NCBI RefSeq assembly: GCF_000384295.1 | Contig: NZ_KB913037.1 | Span: 2,555,948-2,619,947, forward strand | Source: Amycolatopsis balhimycina FH 1894 | GTDB lineage: Bacteria; Actinomycetota; Actinomycetes; Mycobacteriales; Pseudonocardiaceae | Direction of reading: 5' to 3' | DNA: 64,000 nt | Program-made: the position numbers and the translations under genes | The notes under the pieces: generated by a model | Seen by the model: the letters and a program-made list of their open reading frames with translations, nothing else | What the model was told of the DNA's origin: nothing | The model's database searches: none | Part shown: in pieces, positions 15,199-23,651 of the stretch | Layout of the letters: every line of letters begins with the position of its first letter | Numbering within the stretch: position 1 is the stretch's first letter

Positions 15199-15533
15199 CT
15201 GCTGAAGAAAGAGTATACGGCCACCCGACCCCGGCGTTCAGGGGGGTGCGGGTCGACGCCCGCGGACGCTCTGGCAAGATCGGCGAGTTCCCCGCCTCCC
15301 GTATCGATTCAGCCTCCCCACCTCGGCGAACGCCGCGGAAGTACGCCCGGAACGCTCTCGCCGGACTCGACGGCAGAGGGCATCACGTCCATGCCGCAGG
15401 GGTGCGGTTCCGGGTCAGCGGACGAGGCTGGGATGCCCGGCACTTTTCGTGGTTTACAAGACCGTTCCGGCTTCCTAGGATTCGCCGGGCAAGCCAGCGC
15501 GTTCGAGCGCCCGCAGGGACTGGAGGTTCCGGT

Positions 15534-16340
15534 ATGGCGCGCGCCGGCCGGCGGGACGATGATCCGTTCTCCGTTGATGAGCTTCTTCGGGAGACCGGGG
15601 CTGTTCCGCGCTCTCTCGATGGGTCCGTTCCGACCCTGCGGGTTCGTGAAGACGACACCGGTGAGGGTTACCGGGAACGGCTCGAGCAGCGCGCGCGTGA
15701 GGCCGCCGCCGCTCAGCAGCGGGCCGGGCGGCGGATTCGGTGGGTCACCGCTGTCTGTGGTGCCGTTGTGGTTCTGGGCAGTCTCGTGATCATTGCCGTC
15801 ACCTCCGACAGCTCGCCGGCGCGGCAAACCGCGCTCGCGGCCGACCCGCTCGCTCCCGCGACCACGACTCCGCGGGCCGTGCCCAGCACCCCTGCCTCCA
15901 GTGCCAGTCCGGCGCCGGTACCCACTGTGCTGCGGCAGAGCGCCACCTCCGCCTCGGCGACCTCCTCCGCGCCGTCGACCCCGTCCACGTCGCAAGCCGC
16001 GCCCCCGCCCGTCCGGATCGCTTCGTGCACCGTGCACTACGCCGTGACCGATCAGTGGAACAACGGCTTCACCGCGAGCGTCGCCGTCACCAACACCGGC
16101 AGCGAGACGCTCTCGCCGTGGACCGCCGGGTGGACCTTCACCGCCGGCCAGCGGGTCACGCACAGCTGGAACGGCGACTACTCGCAGAGCGGCTCCCGGG
16201 TCACCATGAACGCCGTCTCCTACAACCTGACCCTCGCTCCCGGCGCGACCGTCGACATCGGATTCAACGGCGCCTTCGACCACGGCAACCCTGCTCCCGG
16301 CGGGTTCACCCTCAACGGCGCCCGCTGCGGCATCGTCTGA
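15534..16340 (+). CDS. membrane-anchored protein with a C-terminal CBM2 cellulose/chitin-binding domain
   Basis: The ATG at 15534 follows a GGAGG-type site. Of the 268 residues, the first ~70 are charged and cytosolic. One TM helix (WVTAVCGAVVVLGSLVIIAV, about 71-90) follows, then ~75 residues of Ala/Pro/Ser/Thr linker, and a CBM2 domain from about residue 165 (CTVHYAVTDQWNNGFTASVA ... WTAGWTFTAGQ ... SWNGDYSQSG ... GFNGAFDHG). Two cysteines bracket the CBM as usual for the family. CBM2 modules are normally joined to secreted hydrolases; here no catalytic domain is present. The protein may tether cells to polysaccharide or present a sensor. The role is inference. Confidence 0.85.
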   Translation: MARAGRRDDDPFSVDELLRETGAVPRSLDGSVPTLRVREDDTGEGYRERLEQRAREAAAAQQRAGRRIRWVTAVCGAVVVLGSLVIIAVTSDSSPARQTALAADPLAPATTTPRAVPSTPASSASPAPVPTVLRQSATSASATSSAPSTPSTSQAAPPPVRIASCTVHYAVTDQWNNGFTASVAVTNTGSETLSPWTAGWTFTAGQRVTHSWNGDYSQSGSRVTMNAVSYNLTLAPGATVDIGFNGAFDHGNPAPGGFTLNGARCGIV

Positions 16341-16358
16341 TCGGGCACACAGCGGCGG

Positions 16359-16538
16359 CTAGGTCGTTTCCTCGGGACGGCGGCGCCCCAGCGTTGCTTC
16401 CGGGTGCTCGGTGCGGCGGTCGGAGTCGCGCAGCACCTCGCGTGCCTGGCCTTGCGGGTCCGCGCTGTCGACGGCCTGCTCTTCGGGCAGGAGTTCGGCG
16501 CGGGTCTCGGCCCGCTCGGCGATCTCGTCACGTGCCAT
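16359..16538 (-). CDS. small conserved hypothetical protein (59 aa)
   Basis: A short, highly charged protein starting MARDEIAERAETRAELLPEE and containing DPQGQAREVLRDSDRRT, a pattern seen in small actinobacterial proteins of unknown function. An upstream in-frame ATG would add 15 residues of basic, non-conserved-looking sequence, so the inner ATG is preferred. It lies 42 nt after the HSP18 regulator on the same strand and may be cotranscribed. Confidence 0.55.
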   Translation of the reverse strand: MARDEIAERAETRAELLPEEQAVDSADPQGQAREVLRDSDRRTEHPEATLGRRRPEETT

Positions 16539-16579
16539 GTCCGGTGGGTACCCGCGCCGGTGCTGTCTCAGACACCTGC

Positions 16580-17167
16580 TCAATCCCGTGCGCGGCGGTT
16601 CCCGGCGGCGTCGCGGCGGAGCTGGTCGGTGTGGGCCGAGATCTCCCCCAGCTGCTCGGCCAGGGCGCCGGTCAGGTGCGGCTGCGCGGCGGCCAGCGGC
16701 GGGAGCAGCCGCGCCGGGTCGTCGTCGCCGAGGGCCGCGCCGATGCGGTCGGCCGCCGGCCCGAGGCCGTCGAGTGCGCTCACCCGGCCCGCGAGCTGGC
16801 GCAGGATGGCGGAGTTGCGCCGGGCCCAGTCCGCGACGGCCCGGTCGCCCGCCCGCCGGTCACGCTCCGCGTCGACCCGCGCCTCCCCCGTCCTCTCCCC
16901 CGTGTGCGACGGCTGCAGCCGCAGGTAACGCCGTTCCGCGGCCTGGCGGCTCGCGACGCCCAGCGCCGGGGCCAGCGCCACCCAGCTGGCACCGGCCGCC
17001 CTCGCCGCGGTGATCAGCTCCGGTTCCCAGCCCGCGAGTTCCTCGCGCAGCAGGCGAAGCCCGGACAACGCGGTCAGCAACTGGTCCGGGTCCGCCGAGC
17101 CCGTCCGGGCGGCCGCGACCACCTCCTGGAGCCGGCGCAGCGCGCCGGTGGGATCGATCCCTTCCAT
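16580..17167 (-). CDS. HSP18-type transcriptional regulator
   Basis: About 195 residues, alpha-helical, divergent from the hsp20 gene across a 107-nt promoter region. A helix-turn-helix-like segment lies at about 45-80 (ELITAARAAGASWVALAPAL then GVASRQAAERRYLRL). Such proteins are annotated as HSP18 transcriptional regulators in actinomycetes, where they control the small heat-shock protein next door (context plus family recollection). The C-terminal half has Ala/Leu-rich helices, possibly for dimerisation. Two consecutive ATG codons (17170 and 17167) are possible starts. Candidate operators lie in the intergenic region. Confidence 0.7.
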   Translation of the reverse strand: MEGIDPTGALRRLQEVVAAARTGSADPDQLLTALSGLRLLREELAGWEPELITAARAAGASWVALAPALGVASRQAAERRYLRLQPSHTGERTGEARVDAERDRRAGDRAVADWARRNSAILRQLAGRVSALDGLGPAADRIGAALGDDDPARLLPPLAAAQPHLTGALAEQLGEISAHTDQLRRDAAGNRRARD

Positions 17168-17177
17168 CACGTCATCC

Positions 17178-17255
17178 TTTCGACGACTTGTCTCTTGTCA
17201 TCGTTTTGACGACATGCTAGAACAGAACCGCGTGTTGACACCAGAGTCGTCAAAG
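17178..17255. promoter_or_regulatory. TTGACGAC repeats between hsp20 and its regulator, probable operators
   Basis: Three copies of a (T)TTGACGAC element lie in the divergent promoter: TTTCGACGAC near 17178, TTTTGACGAC at 17204-17213, and the inverted GTCGTCAAAG at 17246-17255. The second and third form a wide inverted repeat upstream of hsp20. Position and symmetry suggest binding by the adjacent HSP18 regulator. Confidence 0.5.
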
Positions 17256-17274
17256 CACCAGGAGGTGGATCCCC

Positions 17275-17709
17275 ATGGTGATGCGCACCGACCCGTTCCG
17301 CGACCTCGACCGGTTCGCCCAGCAGGTTTTCGGCGCCCCCGGCACCTGGTCGAAGCCGTCCGCGATGCCCATGGACGCCTACCGCGCCGGCGACGAGTTC
17401 GTGGTCTGCTTCGACCTGCCCGGTGTCGATCCCGGCGCGATCGAGCTGGACGTCGAGCGCAACGTCCTCACCGTCAAGGCCGAGCGACGGCCCCTTCCGA
17501 CCGGTGACGACGTCCGGATGCAGGTCTCCGAACGGCCGCTGGGCGTGTTCTCCCGCCAGTTGTTCCTCGGCGACACCCTGGACACCGAGCACATCACCGC
17601 CGGCTACGAGGCCGGCGTGCTGACCCTGCGCATCCCGGTCGCCGAAAAGGCCAAGCCGCGGCGCATCGAAATCGACGGCGCCGGCGACCGCAAGGAGATC
17701 AAGGCCTGA
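17275..17709 (+). CDS. Hsp20/alpha-crystallin small heat-shock protein
   Basis: The 144-residue protein starts after an AGGAGG site. The alpha-crystallin domain is clear: [43 protein letters not shown], the A-GVL motif [12 protein letters not shown], and a basic C-terminal tail. It acts as an ATP-independent holdase for unfolding proteins in the cytoplasm. It is divergent from its probable repressor and followed by a strong terminator. Length and order are normal for actinobacterial HSP18. Confidence 0.93.
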   Translation: MVMRTDPFRDLDRFAQQVFGAPGTWSKPSAMPMDAYRAGDEFVVCFDLPGVDPGAIELDVERNVLTVKAERRPLPTGDDVRMQVSERPLGVFSRQLFLGDTLDTEHITAGYEAGVLTLRIPVAEKAKPRRIEIDGAGDRKEIKA

Positions 17710-17716
17710 CCCGCCC

Positions 17717-17746
17717 GAGGTGGGGCCGCGAGCGCGGCCCCACCTC
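17717..17746 (+). terminator. hairpin terminator after hsp20
   Basis: GAGGTGGGGCCGC GAGC GCGGCCCCACCTC forms a perfect 13-bp stem directly downstream of the hsp20 stop. Confidence 0.75.
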
Positions 17747-17769
17747 CACCGTGCCGAGGAGGGTTTGCG

Positions 17770-18396
17770 TTGACCGCAACAGCCATGATCGCCGACCAGG
17801 CCCCGGTGACCGTATTGCTGGCGGAGCTGCTGGAACGGATCGACCCCGACGTCTTCGCCGACGAACGCTGGCCGTCGCTGACGTTGAGCGGCCTGATCGA
17901 GTACCACCCTTCCCTCGCCGCGGACTGGTCGCGCGTCCGCGGTGTCGCGGCCGTACCGGCCATCTGGGACGCCGACAGCAGCCTGGTGCTGTCCGTGGCA
18001 CTCGACCGTCCCGCCACCCAGGAGACGGTGAACGTGTTGCGGCGCCACGAAAGGCTCGCCGCGATGGCACTGGTCGTCGCCGAAGCGGCGCGGCCGGACC
18101 GGACCGGCCAGATGCTGGAGTTCCTGCAGTCGCGAGCCGCGCTGGAGGAGGCCAAGGGCATCGTCATCGCCCTGCGCCGCTGCGACCCCGACGAAGCCTG
18201 GGCCACGCCGCGGCGGGCGAGCCAGGAGTTCAACGTCAAGGTGCGTGAACTCGCCGTCGCGCTGGTCGAACTGCTCGCCGGGGCCCCGGCGAGCCAGCCG
18301 GACGGCGACCGGGCGATCCGCCCGGGCCCGCTCGCGCGTCATGCCGCCCAGCAGGTGCTGCGCGCGCTCGAAGGAGCCCGTCCGGCGCGAAACTGA
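17770..18396 (+). CDS. ANTAR-domain protein
   Basis: The 208-residue protein has a TTG start at 17770 (ATG 17785 is an in-frame alternative). The C-terminal portion, about residues 112-168, is an ANTAR domain: LQSRAALEEAKGIVIALRRC then DPDEAWATPRRASQEF and KVRELAVALVEL. ANTAR domains bind paired RNA hairpins to prevent transcription termination. The N-terminal ~105 residues resemble a sensor-type domain but have no clear GAF signature. It is separated from hsp20 by the terminator. The RNA targets cannot be told from sequence. Confidence 0.8.
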   Translation: MTATAMIADQAPVTVLLAELLERIDPDVFADERWPSLTLSGLIEYHPSLAADWSRVRGVAAVPAIWDADSSLVLSVALDRPATQETVNVLRRHERLAAMALVVAEAARPDRTGQMLEFLQSRAALEEAKGIVIALRRCDPDEAWATPRRASQEFNVKVRELAVALVELLAGAPASQPDGDRAIRPGPLARHAAQQVLRALEGARPARN

Positions 18397-18397
18397 C

Positions 18398-18844
18398 TCA
18401 GGCCCGTTCGACGCGGAAGACCGCGATACGGCCGGCTGCCGCCGCGACCCCGTCCGGTGTCGGCGCTTCCGCGAGGCCGGTCGTGACGAACCGCTTCCCC
18501 ACGCTCGGCGGGCTCGTCTCCACCAGCTTGCGCAGGACGGGCCGCCGCTCCTCGACCGGCAGCTCGGCCAGCCGTGCGGCGGACGAGCGCCGGCCACGGG
18601 TGAGCGTCACTTCGGCCGCGGCCCGCACGTTCGCCACCCAGGCCGCCTTCGGGTAGGCCTGGACGATGTAGCGGTCGCCGTCGAGGGGGATGACCGCGAT
18701 CGGGAACGTGCGCGGGACGCCGGTGCGCCGCCCGGGCACCGTGAGCAGCTGCATCGGGCCGAAGGCGACACCGAGCCGCTGCAGTCCCACGACGATCTTG
18801 TTGCCGGCGTTGACCATCCGGCGGTAGCTCTGTGCTGATGTCAT
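18398..18844 (-). CDS. DDN-like F420H2-dependent nitroreductase/quinone reductase family protein
   Basis: A small split-barrel protein of 148 residues. GPMQLLTVPGRRTGVPRTFP is the substrate/F420-binding signature of this family, followed by DGDRYIVQAYPKAAWVANVR. Members use deazaflavin F420H2 to reduce quinones or nitro compounds. The ATG at 18844 is preferred because 5 extra residues upstream look non-conserved. It is convergent with the ANTAR gene, separated by 1 nt. The presence of this gene and the LLM-type enzyme at 38718 implies F420 biosynthesis in the host. Confidence 0.85.
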   Translation of the reverse strand: MTSAQSYRRMVNAGNKIVVGLQRLGVAFGPMQLLTVPGRRTGVPRTFPIAVIPLDGDRYIVQAYPKAAWVANVRAAAEVTLTRGRRSSAARLAELPVEERRPVLRKLVETSPPSVGKRFVTTGLAEAPTPDGVAAAAGRIAVFRVERA

Positions 18845-18941
18845 ACCCCGACAGTACACCCGATCATATGAAACTCATATGATCGGGTTCTCGTATTCGC
18901 TCGCGGCCCGGGCCGGGCGGCAGCGGGGTGAGCACCGCCGG

Positions 18942-20138
18942 TCAGGAGCAGACGGGCTGTTCCGCCGGCTGCGGCTTCGGGCTCAGCACCCCGGCGAACA
19001 CCGCGGCCAGCACGCACAGCACCACGGGCACCGCGAAGGTGACGTTCAGCGGCATCCACCGGGTCAGCCCGCCGATGAGCGCCGGACCCGCCAGCAAGCC
19101 GACGTAGCCCAGGCCGACGACGCGGGCCATCAACGCGCCCGACGCCCGGGTGTCCAGGTTGCCCGCCGCCGTGAACAGCTGCGGGACGCCGCCCGAGAGG
19201 CCGAGGCCGAACAGCGCCCAGCCCACCAGGGAAAGCGGCACCCACGGAGCCGCCGCGGCCGTCGTCAGGCCGGCCGCCGCCAAGGCCGCGCCGTAGCGGA
19301 CGATCGCCGCCGGGCCCGCCCAGGCCGCGACGCGGTCGGTCAGGAACCGGCCGGTCGTCATCGCGACCGCGAACGCGCCGTACGCCAGGGCCGCGGTCGA
19401 CGCCGACGTGCCGAGCACCTTTTCCATGTGCAGCGCGGCCCAGTCGTTCGCCACGCCCTCCGAGAGCATCAGCGCGAGGGCCAGCAGGCCGAGCAGCCAC
19501 ACCGTCTTGCCCGGTGGGCGGCGGCGCGCCGGCCGCGGTGTCTCCGGCGAGCCCGCCGGCGCCGGCGCGTCGGACGGCTCCATCAGGAACCGCGCGGAGA
19601 CCAGGGAAAGCAGCAGGCACAGCGCGCCGGTGCAGGTGAGGGTGACGCCGGTGGGCACGCCCGCGCCGAGCGTCGCCGCGCCGATGACCGCGGCGATCGC
19701 GCCGCCGATCGACCACATCGCGTGGAACGCCGCCATGATCGGGCGCGGGTAGGCGCGCTCGACCACGACGGCGTGCGCGTTCATGCCGACGTCGATGGCG
19801 CCGTTGCCGAAGCCGAACAGCGCGAGCGCGAGTCCCAGCGTCCACCAGGAGTTCGCGAATCCGGGGCCGCACAGCGAAAGACCGAGGAAGATCCCGGCGG
19901 CGGGCACCAGCCGCCGGTGGCCGAGCCGGTCGGCGAGGGGCCCCGCCACCTGCATGCCGGCGAACGCGGCGCCGCCGAGCACCAGCAGCAGTGCGCCCAG
20001 CGTGCTGTGCGAGATGCCGGTCGCGCGCTCGACGTTCGGGATGTGCACCACCCACATGCCCATGCCGAACCCGTTGAGGCCGAAGAACATGAAGGTCGCG
20101 AACCGGGCGGCGCGCGGGCGGGACAGGGCGGTCGTCAT
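18942..20138 (-). CDS. MFS transporter
   Basis: 398 residues with about 12 TM helices, a central basic cytoplasmic loop (PRPARRRPPGKTVW, about 204-217), and the MFS-type loop GPLADRLGHRR (about 65-75) after helix 2. The N-terminal half contains FGNGAIDVGMNAHAVVVE, typical of FucP/YbjJ-like MFS proteins that often carry sugars or drugs. Its ATG overlaps the stop of the DeoR gene (ATGA), so the pair is one operon and the transporter is probably induced with DeoR relief by a sugar phosphate (inference). Confidence 0.88.
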   Translation of the reverse strand: MTTALSRPRAARFATFMFFGLNGFGMGMWVVHIPNVERATGISHSTLGALLLVLGGAAFAGMQVAGPLADRLGHRRLVPAAGIFLGLSLCGPGFANSWWTLGLALALFGFGNGAIDVGMNAHAVVVERAYPRPIMAAFHAMWSIGGAIAAVIGAATLGAGVPTGVTLTCTGALCLLLSLVSARFLMEPSDAPAPAGSPETPRPARRRPPGKTVWLLGLLALALMLSEGVANDWAALHMEKVLGTSASTAALAYGAFAVAMTTGRFLTDRVAAWAGPAAIVRYGAALAAAGLTTAAAAPWVPLSLVGWALFGLGLSGGVPQLFTAAGNLDTRASGALMARVVGLGYVGLLAGPALIGGLTRWMPLNVTFAVPVVLCVLAAVFAGVLSPKPQPAEQPVCS

Positions 20139-20911
20139 CGGCTCTCCGTAGGGACGGCGACGTGCACGAGCACACCGCGTTCGGCCAGCGCCGCGCGCTG
20201 GTCCTCGGGCGCGCCCGGATCGGTGATCACCACGTCCGGGCGGTCGGCGGGGCAGACGTGGGCGAGCGCGGCGCGGCCCCACTTGGCGCTGTCGGCGAGC
20301 ACGATCACGCGGGCCGCGACGGCCAGGGCCTGCTGCTTGACCTCGGCGTCGCCGAGGTCGAAGGCGGTGAGCCCCGAGCCGACGTCGAACGCGCACGGGC
20401 TCAGCACCGCGACGTCGAACCGCAGTGCCCGCAGCGACGCCAGCGTCAGCGGCCCCACCAGGGACTGCTCCCCCGGCCGCGGCTCACCGCCGGGCAGCAG
20501 CAGCCGGACACCGGGCGAGTCCGCCAGCTCGCGGGCCGCGTGCAGGGAAAGCGGCATCACCGTGATCGTGCGCCCGCGCAGCAGCCGCGCCAGTTCCAGC
20601 GCGGTGGTGCCGCTGTCGAGCACGATCGTCTCGCCGTCGCGGATCAGCTCGGCCGCCGCCACCGCGATGGCCCGCTTCGCCTCGATCGCGGCCGTCGCGC
20701 GGGCGGCGAACGGCGGTTCGATCCCCGACGGCGACGCCGGGACGGCCCCGCCGTGCACCCGCCGCAACACACCCCGGGAGGCCAGCTGGTCGAGGTCCCG
20801 CCGGACGGTCATCTCCGACGCGCCGGTCGCCTCGGCCAGCTCGGCGACGCCGACCTGGTCGGCGGCACGCAACCGTTCGACGATGACCCGTTGCCGTTCC
20901 GCGCTCTTCAC
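20135..20911 (-). CDS. DeoR/GlpR-family transcriptional repressor
   Basis: 258 residues from a GTG start. The N-terminal winged HTH is canonical (RQRVIVERLRAADQVGVAEL, then TGASEMTVRRDLDQLASRGV and LRRVHGGAV). The C-terminal DeoR sensor domain has LDSGTTALELARLL and the terminal LADSAKWGR motif. Such repressors respond to phosphorylated sugars. It is the first gene of an operon with the MFS transporter, and a long palindrome upstream is a likely autoregulatory operator. Confidence 0.93.
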   Translation of the reverse strand: MKSAERQRVIVERLRAADQVGVAELAEATGASEMTVRRDLDQLASRGVLRRVHGGAVPASPSGIEPPFAARATAAIEAKRAIAVAAAELIRDGETIVLDSGTTALELARLLRGRTITVMPLSLHAARELADSPGVRLLLPGGEPRPGEQSLVGPLTLASLRALRFDVAVLSPCAFDVGSGLTAFDLGDAEVKQQALAVAARVIVLADSAKWGRAALAHVCPADRPDVVITDPGAPEDQRAALAERGVLVHVAVPTESR

Positions 20912-20936
20912 GCCGTGATGCTCGCAAGCCGCACGC

Positions 20937-20982
20937 GTTCGCACAATCAAATTGTTCGTCCGATCACTCAGGTTGTGCGAAC
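20937..20982. promoter_or_regulatory. DeoR operator-like palindrome
   Basis: Arms GTTCGCACAA (20937-20946) and TTGTGCGAAC (20973-20982) are perfect inverted repeats, with a second small inverted repeat CAATCAAATTG inside. It sits 26 nt upstream of the DeoR start, between it and the TetR gene. It probably binds the DeoR protein. Confidence 0.6.
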
Positions 20983-21034
20983 GCGCGGTGCGGCATGATG
21001 GGGCCGTGCACGCCGCCGAGACGACCGCGACCCC

Positions 21035-21622
21035 GTGACCGGGGGTTACCTGAAGGGCCGGATCCGCCGCGAGGACATCATCACGGCGGCCGCCACGGTG
21101 TACGGCGAACTCGGCTACCACGGCTCTTCCCTGCGCGCGATCGCCAAGCGCGTCGGGATTTCGCACGCCGGCCTCCTCTACCACTTCCCCACCAAGGAGG
21201 CCCTGCTCGCCGCCGTGCTCGAACGGCGGGACGCCGAGGACTCCGAGCGCGAACAGCTGACGGTGCCGCCCGGGCTGGACGTCCTGCGCCACTTCGTCGC
21301 GCTGGCCGGGTACAACGTCCGCCACCCCGGCATCGTCGACCTCTACTCGCGGCTGGCCGCCGAAGCGGTCGCCCCGGACCACCCGGCGCACGAGTACTTC
21401 GTGCGCCACTACCAGGCCGCGCGCGCCGGCGTGCACGAGTCGTTCGCGGCCCTCGCCGCCCGCGGCGAGCTGCGGGCGGGCGTCGAACCCGGGATGGCGG
21501 CGCTGACGTTCATCGCGCTGATGGACGGGCTGCAGGTGCAGTGGCTCACCATGCCCGGCGACGTCGACCTCGTCGGCTCGCTGCGCAGCTACTTGCAGAA
21601 CGTGCTCACCGTCCCGTTCTAG
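21035..21622 (+). CDS. TetR-family transcriptional regulator
   Basis: 195 residues from a GTG. The N-terminal HTH is standard (RREDIITAAATVYGELGYHG, then SSLRAIAKRVGISHAGLLYH and FPTKEALLAAVL). The C-terminal domain is a TetR_C-type helical ligand domain without obvious ligand clues. It is divergent from DeoR and convergent, by 4-nt overlap, with the sugar dehydrogenase operon. The tail-to-tail arrangement does not prove that it regulates that operon. Confidence 0.92.
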   Translation: MTGGYLKGRIRREDIITAAATVYGELGYHGSSLRAIAKRVGISHAGLLYHFPTKEALLAAVLERRDAEDSEREQLTVPPGLDVLRHFVALAGYNVRHPGIVDLYSRLAAEAVAPDHPAHEYFVRHYQAARAGVHESFAALAARGELRAGVEPGMAALTFIALMDGLQVQWLTMPGDVDLVGSLRSYLQNVLTVPF

Positions 21623-22722
21623 AGGCTCTTCGCGTACGGGTCCCAGCCCGCCGGCAGGGCGGGCGGGACGGCGGTGGCGCTGCCGACCTCCACGGACTGC
21701 CCGCGGTTCAAGGACTCTTTGATCGCCAGCAGCGCGTCGAGCACGTGGTAGGCCAGCTCGCCGGACGCGCGTTCGGGCACCCCTGCCCGGATCGCCCTGG
21801 CCAGTTCCAGCGTGCCGGTGCCCCGCGAGGCCGCGTGCCCGTGAGCCGCCAGTTCTTCCGGCTCGCCGTCCCCGGACCGGTACAGCCGTGTCGGGCCGTC
21901 GAACCGGTTGGGGTCCGGCAGCACGGCGGTGCCGAGCGTGCCGGTCAGCTCGACGAACCCGACCCGCCTCAGCGCCGAATCGAAGCTCAGCACGAGCTGG
22001 GCGGAGCTGCCCGCCTCGAACTCGACGAGCGCGGTGACCGTGGTCGGCACCGTCACCGGGAACGCGGTCCCGGCCCGCGGGCCGGACCCGATGACGCGGG
22101 TTTCCCGCGCCCGGCCGCCGGCCCCGGTGACGCGCCGGATCGGGCCCAGCAGGTGCACCAGCGTCGTCAGGTAGTACGGGCCCATGTCGAGCAGCGGCCC
22201 GCCGCCAGCCTGGAACAGGAACTCCGGGGCCGGGTGCCAGCTCTCCGGCCCGGGCACCTGGAACAGCGCGATCGCCGTCAGCGGCTGCCCGATCCGCCCC
22301 GCGTCGACGGCCTGGCGGGCGGTCTGCAGCCCGGCGCCGAGGACGGTGTCGGGCGCGCCGGCCACCCGCAGGTTCTTCTCCCGTGCGCGATCCAGCAGCT
22401 TGCGGCCGGTCTGGCGGTCGAGGGCCAGCGGCTTCTCGGCCCAGACGTGCTTGCCCGCCTCCAGCGCGGCGAGCCCGACCTCGACGTGTGAAGCCGGGAC
22501 GGTCAGGTTGACGACCAGCTCGACATCCGCGTCGCCGAGCAGTTCGGCCACCGTGCCCGAACGCGGCACTCCGAACCGGTCCGCCCGCGCCGCCGCGCGG
22601 CCGGTGTCGAGGTCGGCGATCCGCAGCACCCGGACGTCCGGGAAGCTCGTGAGGTTTTCGAGGTAGGTGCCGCTGATGGTGCCGGCGCCGACGATCCCGA
22701 CGCCGACCGGGCCGCCGGTCAC
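21619..22722 (-). CDS. Gfo/Idh/MocA-family NAD(P)-dependent oxidoreductase
   Basis: 367 residues from a GTG that overlaps the stop of the upstream isomerase gene by 4 nt. A Rossmann nucleotide-binding motif opens the protein (VGIVGAGTISGTYLENL), and the family hallmark HVWAEKPLALD (EKP) is at about 97-107. The C-terminal beta-sheet domain contains GPLLDMGPYYLTTLVHLLG. It probably oxidises or reduces a sugar or inositol-type substrate. The partner is a xylose-isomerase-like TIM barrel, a common pair in catabolism of unusual sugars. The exact substrate is unknown. Confidence 0.9.
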   Translation of the reverse strand: MTGGPVGVGIVGAGTISGTYLENLTSFPDVRVLRIADLDTGRAAARADRFGVPRSGTVAELLGDADVELVVNLTVPASHVEVGLAALEAGKHVWAEKPLALDRQTGRKLLDRAREKNLRVAGAPDTVLGAGLQTARQAVDAGRIGQPLTAIALFQVPGPESWHPAPEFLFQAGGGPLLDMGPYYLTTLVHLLGPIRRVTGAGGRARETRVIGSGPRAGTAFPVTVPTTVTALVEFEAGSSAQLVLSFDSALRRVGFVELTGTLGTAVLPDPNRFDGPTRLYRSGDGEPEELAAHGHAASRGTGTLELARAIRAGVPERASGELAYHVLDALLAIKESLNRGQSVEVGSATAVPPALPAGWDPYAKSL

Positions 22723-23453
22723 CGGACGGCGCCGGTCAGGAAGGCGTGGCTGGCGGCGAGGGCCTCGAAGAGGTCGCCGTCGAAGGCGTCGAACTCGACC
22801 ACGCGCAGCGCGTCCGGCGCGGCCGCGAGCACTTCGGCGACCGGGATCCGGCCCTGCCCGGCCGGGACCTGGCCGGTGGCGTCGGTGGCGAGGCCGCCGT
22901 CCTTGACGTGGATCGCGCGGACGCGGTCGCCGAGGCGCCGCAGCAGGGCGGCCGCGTCTTCGCCGCCCGCGGCCGCCCAGTAGGTGTCGATCTCCAGGGC
23001 CACAGCCGGGTCGAGCCGGTCGGCGAACACTTCCAAGGCGCTGCGGCCGTCGATCCGGGACTCCAGCTCCCACCAGTGGTTGTGGTAGCCGACGCGGACG
23101 CCGTGTTCGGAGGCGAGCTTGGCGGCGGCGTTGAGCGCCTCCGCCGTCGCCGCGATGCCGGCCGGGTCCTGCCACTGCTCCGGCCGGACCATCGGGTCGA
23201 TCACCAGGCCGATGCCCAGTTCGGCCGCGGCCGCGAACACGGCGGGCTGGTCGGTCCCGATCAGCCGGGCGTGCGCGGTCGGCGCGGTGAGGCCGTTCGC
23301 GGGCAGGCCGGCCCGCAGCGCTTCGGCGTTCTCGACGACGCCGTACGGCTCGACCTGCGTGAAGCCGATCGCGGCGAGCCGCCGCAGGGTGCCGGCGGGA
23401 TCGGCCGCGAAGGCGTCGCGGACCGAATACAGCTGCACGGAAAGCAGGCTCAT
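22719..23453 (-). CDS. sugar phosphate isomerase/epimerase-type TIM-barrel protein
   Basis: The ATG at 23453 is preceded by AGGAG at suitable spacing, better than the in-frame ATG at 23471. The 244-residue AP-endonuclease-2-like TIM barrel contains MSLLSVQLYSVRDAF, GYHNHWWELE (about 132-141; His and Glu metal ligands), ALEIDTYWAAAGG and AIHVKDGG. These are hallmarks of IolE/IolI/hydroxypyruvate-isomerase-like enzymes. It is first in a two-gene operon with a Gfo/Idh/MocA dehydrogenase. Confidence 0.9.
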   Translation of the reverse strand: MSLLSVQLYSVRDAFAADPAGTLRRLAAIGFTQVEPYGVVENAEALRAGLPANGLTAPTAHARLIGTDQPAVFAAAAELGIGLVIDPMVRPEQWQDPAGIAATAEALNAAAKLASEHGVRVGYHNHWWELESRIDGRSALEVFADRLDPAVALEIDTYWAAAGGEDAAALLRRLGDRVRAIHVKDGGLATDATGQVPAGQGRIPVAEVLAAAPDALRVVEFDAFDGDLFEALAASHAFLTGAVR

Positions 23454-23651
23454 CCCGGCTCCTGAGGTCACGGTGGCGGCCGCCCGCCACGGCTGTCCCC
23501 AATTCCTACCACCTGGTCGAAATTCCCACCAGGGATTTCGCGGCCGCCCGGCGCCGCACGTCGCTGTTTCGGCAAGCGCGTTTTGGCAACCGGCCGATGG
23601 GGCAGTAACCCGAAGAGGGGAACCCAGCGACCGATCCGGGAGGCGCGGCGA

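Noticed and set aside
15030..15533. N-terminal extension of the CBM2 protein back to 15030
   Set aside because: It would read through the tRNA-Leu gene; the ATG at 15534 has a good ribosome binding site.
18841..20175. 444-codon minus-strand frame over the MFS gene
   Set aside because: Frame-shifted shadow with Arg/Ala/His-rich peptide; the MFS frame has clear TM helices.
21619..23502. 627-codon version of the Gfo/Idh/MocA gene
   Set aside because: The extension overlaps the isomerase gene in another frame and is Arg-rich shadow sequence; the GTG at 22722 overlaps the isomerase stop.
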